DNA of 64,000 nucleotides from Bacillota bacterium. Lineage in GTDB: Bacteria > Bacillota > Clostridia > Clostridiales > Clostridiaceae. Below are positions 62,136 through 64,000 of the stretch, piece after piece. The notes under the pieces were generated by a model. The model made no database searches and had not been told where the DNA came from. It saw only the letters and a list, made by a program, of their open reading frames with translations. The translations under genes and the position numbers were made by a program. The stretch's first letter is position 1, and every line of letters starts with the position of its first letter. The DNA lies in the NCBI GenBank assembly GCA_021781745.1, contig JAJXWH010000006.1, positions 81,804 to 145,803 of the forward strand, in the 5' to 3' direction.

Positions 62136-62254
62136 GCGTAACTCTCTGTTACTAAAACCGTACCTCTCTATTACTATTTGAGTAATTCCAGTGTTACTTT
62201 TTTAGTAATACTCCGCAAAAACAGTGTTACTAATACTGTGGATAATGTGGATAA
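62136..62254. other. Candidate replication origin: iteron-like repeats and tandem DnaA boxes
   Basis: GTTACT/AGTAAT units occur at 62148, 62170, 62181, 62193, 62204 and 62226. Two perfect DnaA boxes in tandem, TGTGGATAATGTGGATAA (62237-62254), follow, with a very AT-rich stretch to the left (62,085-62,125). The array lies just upstream of the initiator-like gene. Confidence 0.6.
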
Positions 62255-62301
62255 AAAAATAATTGTACGTATATCTATTATACCTACAATTATTTTATAA
62301 T

Positions 62302-62610
62302 CTATAATTTACATGTGATTACATTATCAATCATGCTTACGCAATTTTTTATAGACTCCATTAAAATCTCATAGTTTTTAATTTTGCTTTCAAGTTCTTT
62401 TATATACAATTCCCTCTCTAAACTTTCACTTGTTGTCTCAATACCTAAATACCTATGTATTTCAGTTAAAGTAACTACGTATTCCTTACCAGACTTTACC
62501 GCTTTTAATTTTCCTTGTCGTATAAGTGATGTTAATCTATTGATTGGAATATCATACTTTTCTGAAATCTCTTTTAATTTTAATATAGTCTTTTCTTTTG
62601 TTAAGTTCAT
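62302..62610 (-). CDS. Excisionase-like HTH protein
   Basis: The 102-residue protein has a MerR/HTH_17-type DNA-binding half (LKEISEKYDIPINRLTSLIRQGKLKAVKSGKEYVVTLTEIHRYLG) and a coiled-coil end. Small proteins of this kind next to a phage integrase are often Xis. It is divergent from the integrase gene. AGGAGGAAATGCA lies before the ATG. Confidence 0.7.
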   Translation of the reverse strand: MNLTKEKTILKLKEISEKYDIPINRLTSLIRQGKLKAVKSGKEYVVTLTEIHRYLGIETTSESLERELYIKELESKIKNYEILMESIKNCVSMIDNVITCKL

Positions 62611-62750
62611 TGCATTTCCTCCTAAGTATTTCTTAATAACTAGATAATATCAAGTAATTAGAATTACTGAAAATCTTATATTTCTCCTAAAAGTATATAT
62701 TAAATTCAATTTCCTTTAATTCTCTCCATTTCTGTCACCAAAAACATAAT

Positions 62751-62839
62751 ATTTCCGTTTACAAAAACTAATTATTCCTATATAATGTGTTTGTAAACAG
62801 AATTATTTACAAATATATTTTTTGTTAACAGAATTATTT
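62751..62839 (+). promoter_or_regulatory. Integrase promoter with three operator-like sites
   Basis: TTTACA (62758-62763), 17 bases, TATAAT (62781-62786). ATTTCCGTTTACAAA (62751-62765) covers the -35 on the reverse strand. TTTGTAAACAGAATTATTT (62790-62808) and TTTGTTAACAGAATTATTT (62821-62839) are direct repeats 31 bases apart. All share the GTWAACRGAA core seen at the repressor promoter. Confidence 0.75.
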
Positions 62840-62880
62840 TTATATTAATAAACTAAAGATGATGAAATGAAGGTGAATAT

Positions 62881-63891
62881 ATGGCAAGTTACGAACAAAT
62901 ATCAAAAGGAAATTGGAAAGTTACTATTAGTCTTGGTTTTGATTCTAACGGTAAGAGACTAAAACAAAAGAAACAAGGATTTAAAACAAAAAGGGAGGCA
63001 GAAATATGGGCCACTGAAATTACCTCAAAAAAACATAAAGGATATGTTGCTCCGATTGAAAGTAATATATTATTTAAAGATTATTTAGTTGATAAGTGGT
63101 TTTATGAATATAAAGTACACCTTATATCTATGAATACAAAAAATGATTATATTAGTCGAATGAATACTCACATAATCCCAATGTTAGGACATTATAAATT
63201 AACTGCATTAACCACGTCAGTAATGCAAGAATTTTATAATAAGCTAATTAACGAGAAAAAGATTAAGGCGGTTTCCGCAAAAAAAGTTATGGATATTATA
63301 ACGGGATGCTTAAAATATGCAAAAACAAATAAATTAATTTATGAATTACCTACCGATATACAGAAGCAAAAATTAGAAAAGCCCAAAATTAAATATTGGA
63401 CAAAAAGTGAGGTCAATTTCTTTTTATCTGAAATAAAAGATACTTATTTATATACTCCTATATTTATAGATGTTCTAACTGGATTAAGAATTGGAGAACT
63501 ATGTGGGTTAAGATGGTGTGATGTTGATCTAGAAAAAAGAACGATCACGATTAATAATCAGCTGGTACACGATAAACGATTAAAAGTTTTAATGTTAGCT
63601 GACCTTAAAACTTCATCAAGCTATAGAGTCATTAGTATACCTAAAGTATTAATTACTCACTTAACCGAACTTAAGGAAAATAGAAATGCAAATGATCTCG
63701 ATTATGTTGTCCTTGATAAAGCAGGACAAAGATATACTCCTCGCAGTTTATCAATGAATTTTACAAAAAAAGTTTTTAAATATAAAAAATCAATCGATGA
63801 TATGAAAAAGGAAAAAGAAAAAATTCCAAAAGGTTATATACAATTAAAGCAAATATCATTCCATGGATTGAGACATTATGTAGAGTGTTAG
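62881..63891 (+). pseudogene. int: Tyrosine recombinase integrase, C-terminally truncated
   Basis: The 336 residues include an Arm-binding N-terminus (GNWKVTISLGFDSNGKRLKQKKQGFKTKREAEIWA), a core-binding SAM-like domain (FKDYLVDKWFYEYKVHLISMNTKNDY) and most of the catalytic domain. Box I is intact (LTGLRIGELCGLRWCDVD, catalytic Arg), and the HxxR of box II is present (FHGLRH). The sequence then turns to YVEC and stops, so the last catalytic His/Trp and the Tyr nucleophile, about 50-60 residues, are missing. An inverted repeat starts exactly at the stop, which suggests an inserted element. The protein should not recombine DNA. Confidence 0.85.
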
Positions 63892-63969
63892 ATTATGGTG
63901 AGTTAAGTATTAAAAGCCTTGATTTATCAATAGTTATTTGAAAAACACTCACCATAATCTTTTGTACTA
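63891..63969 (+). repeat. 13-bp inverted repeat at the integrase breakpoint
   Basis: GATTATGGTGAGT (63891-63903) and ACTCACCATAATC (63957-63969) are perfect complements around 53 bases. It begins at the premature stop and may be the end of an insertion sequence or another element that continues beyond the window. No transposase is visible in the remaining 31 bases. Confidence 0.65.
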
Positions 63970-64000
63970 TTCACATAAAGAATTAAGCCATTTCATTAAA

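Larger units (their letters stand above)
25080..64000. mobile_element. Siphovirus-type prophage with HK97-like head, right end beyond the window
   Basis: The ordered modules are unmistakable: cargo, lysis, tail, head, terminase, HNH, late regulator, replication, lysogeny switch and integrase. Structural genes are transcribed leftwards; the lysogeny genes and integrase rightwards. The left edge lies between the psd terminator (25,075) and the first phage gene (25,298); the C-rich stretch near 25,225-25,255 could be part of the attachment region. The right attachment site is not in the window. The integrase is cut short, so excision is doubtful unless another recombinase acts. Confidence 0.9.

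Overview
The base composition (very AT-rich), the strong purine-rich ribosome binding sites and the gene content point to a Clostridium sensu stricto chromosome. Markers are a CpI-type monomeric [FeFe] hydrogenase, clostridial Psd, DUF3783 and DUF1836 proteins, and a CspB-type S8 protease relic. A solventogenic or C. butyricum/C. beijerinckii-like host is my inference; no rRNA or species marker is present.

Bases 1 to about 25,080 are ordinary chromosome: a radical SAM activase-like protein, a decayed S8 protease and peptidoglycan-binding gene pair, a DUF3783/XRE pair, peptidyl-prolyl isomerase, murI, an HD-GYP protein, a LexA-controlled small gene, carAB behind a PyrR-type attenuator, mgsA, proBA, a hemolysin III-like protein, DUF1836, an ABC-F ATPase with a hairpin leader, a HAD phosphatase, hydA, a TetR regulator and psd. 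Most units end in clear hairpin terminators.

From about 25,080 to the window end lies a siphovirus-type prophage of at least 38.9 kb, read mostly leftwards. From left to right it holds a left-end regulator pair and cargo (secreted peptide with ABC transporter), lysis genes (amidase, two holin-like proteins), tail genes (fibre, Gp37-like, Dit, tape measure, frameshifted chaperones, tail tube) and head genes (connectors, HK97 capsid, protease, portal, terminase). Next come a ParB/methylase, an agr-type quorum-sensing cassette, a cos-like GC-rich stretch with an HNH gene, an ArpU-like late regulator, the replication genes (primase-helicase, SSB, ERF, VRR-NUC, SNF2 helicase), the lysogeny switch, a rep-like HTH gene with iteron-like repeats and tandem DnaA boxes, an Xis-like gene, and an integrase cut short near its C-terminus.

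The most notable system is the agr cassette (47,804-50,998): a small membrane protein, AgrB, an AgrD precursor of 47 residues too short for ordinary gene calling, and an orphan membrane histidine kinase without a response regulator. It sits between the cos/HNH region and the small terminase gene, behind its own terminator. Together with a frameshifted Spo0E-like relic at the left end, it suggests a prophage that signals between cells and may act on a host regulator such as Spo0A; this last step is inference. A second striking feature is one operator motif (GTWAACRGAA-like) repeated at the repressor, early and integrase promoters.
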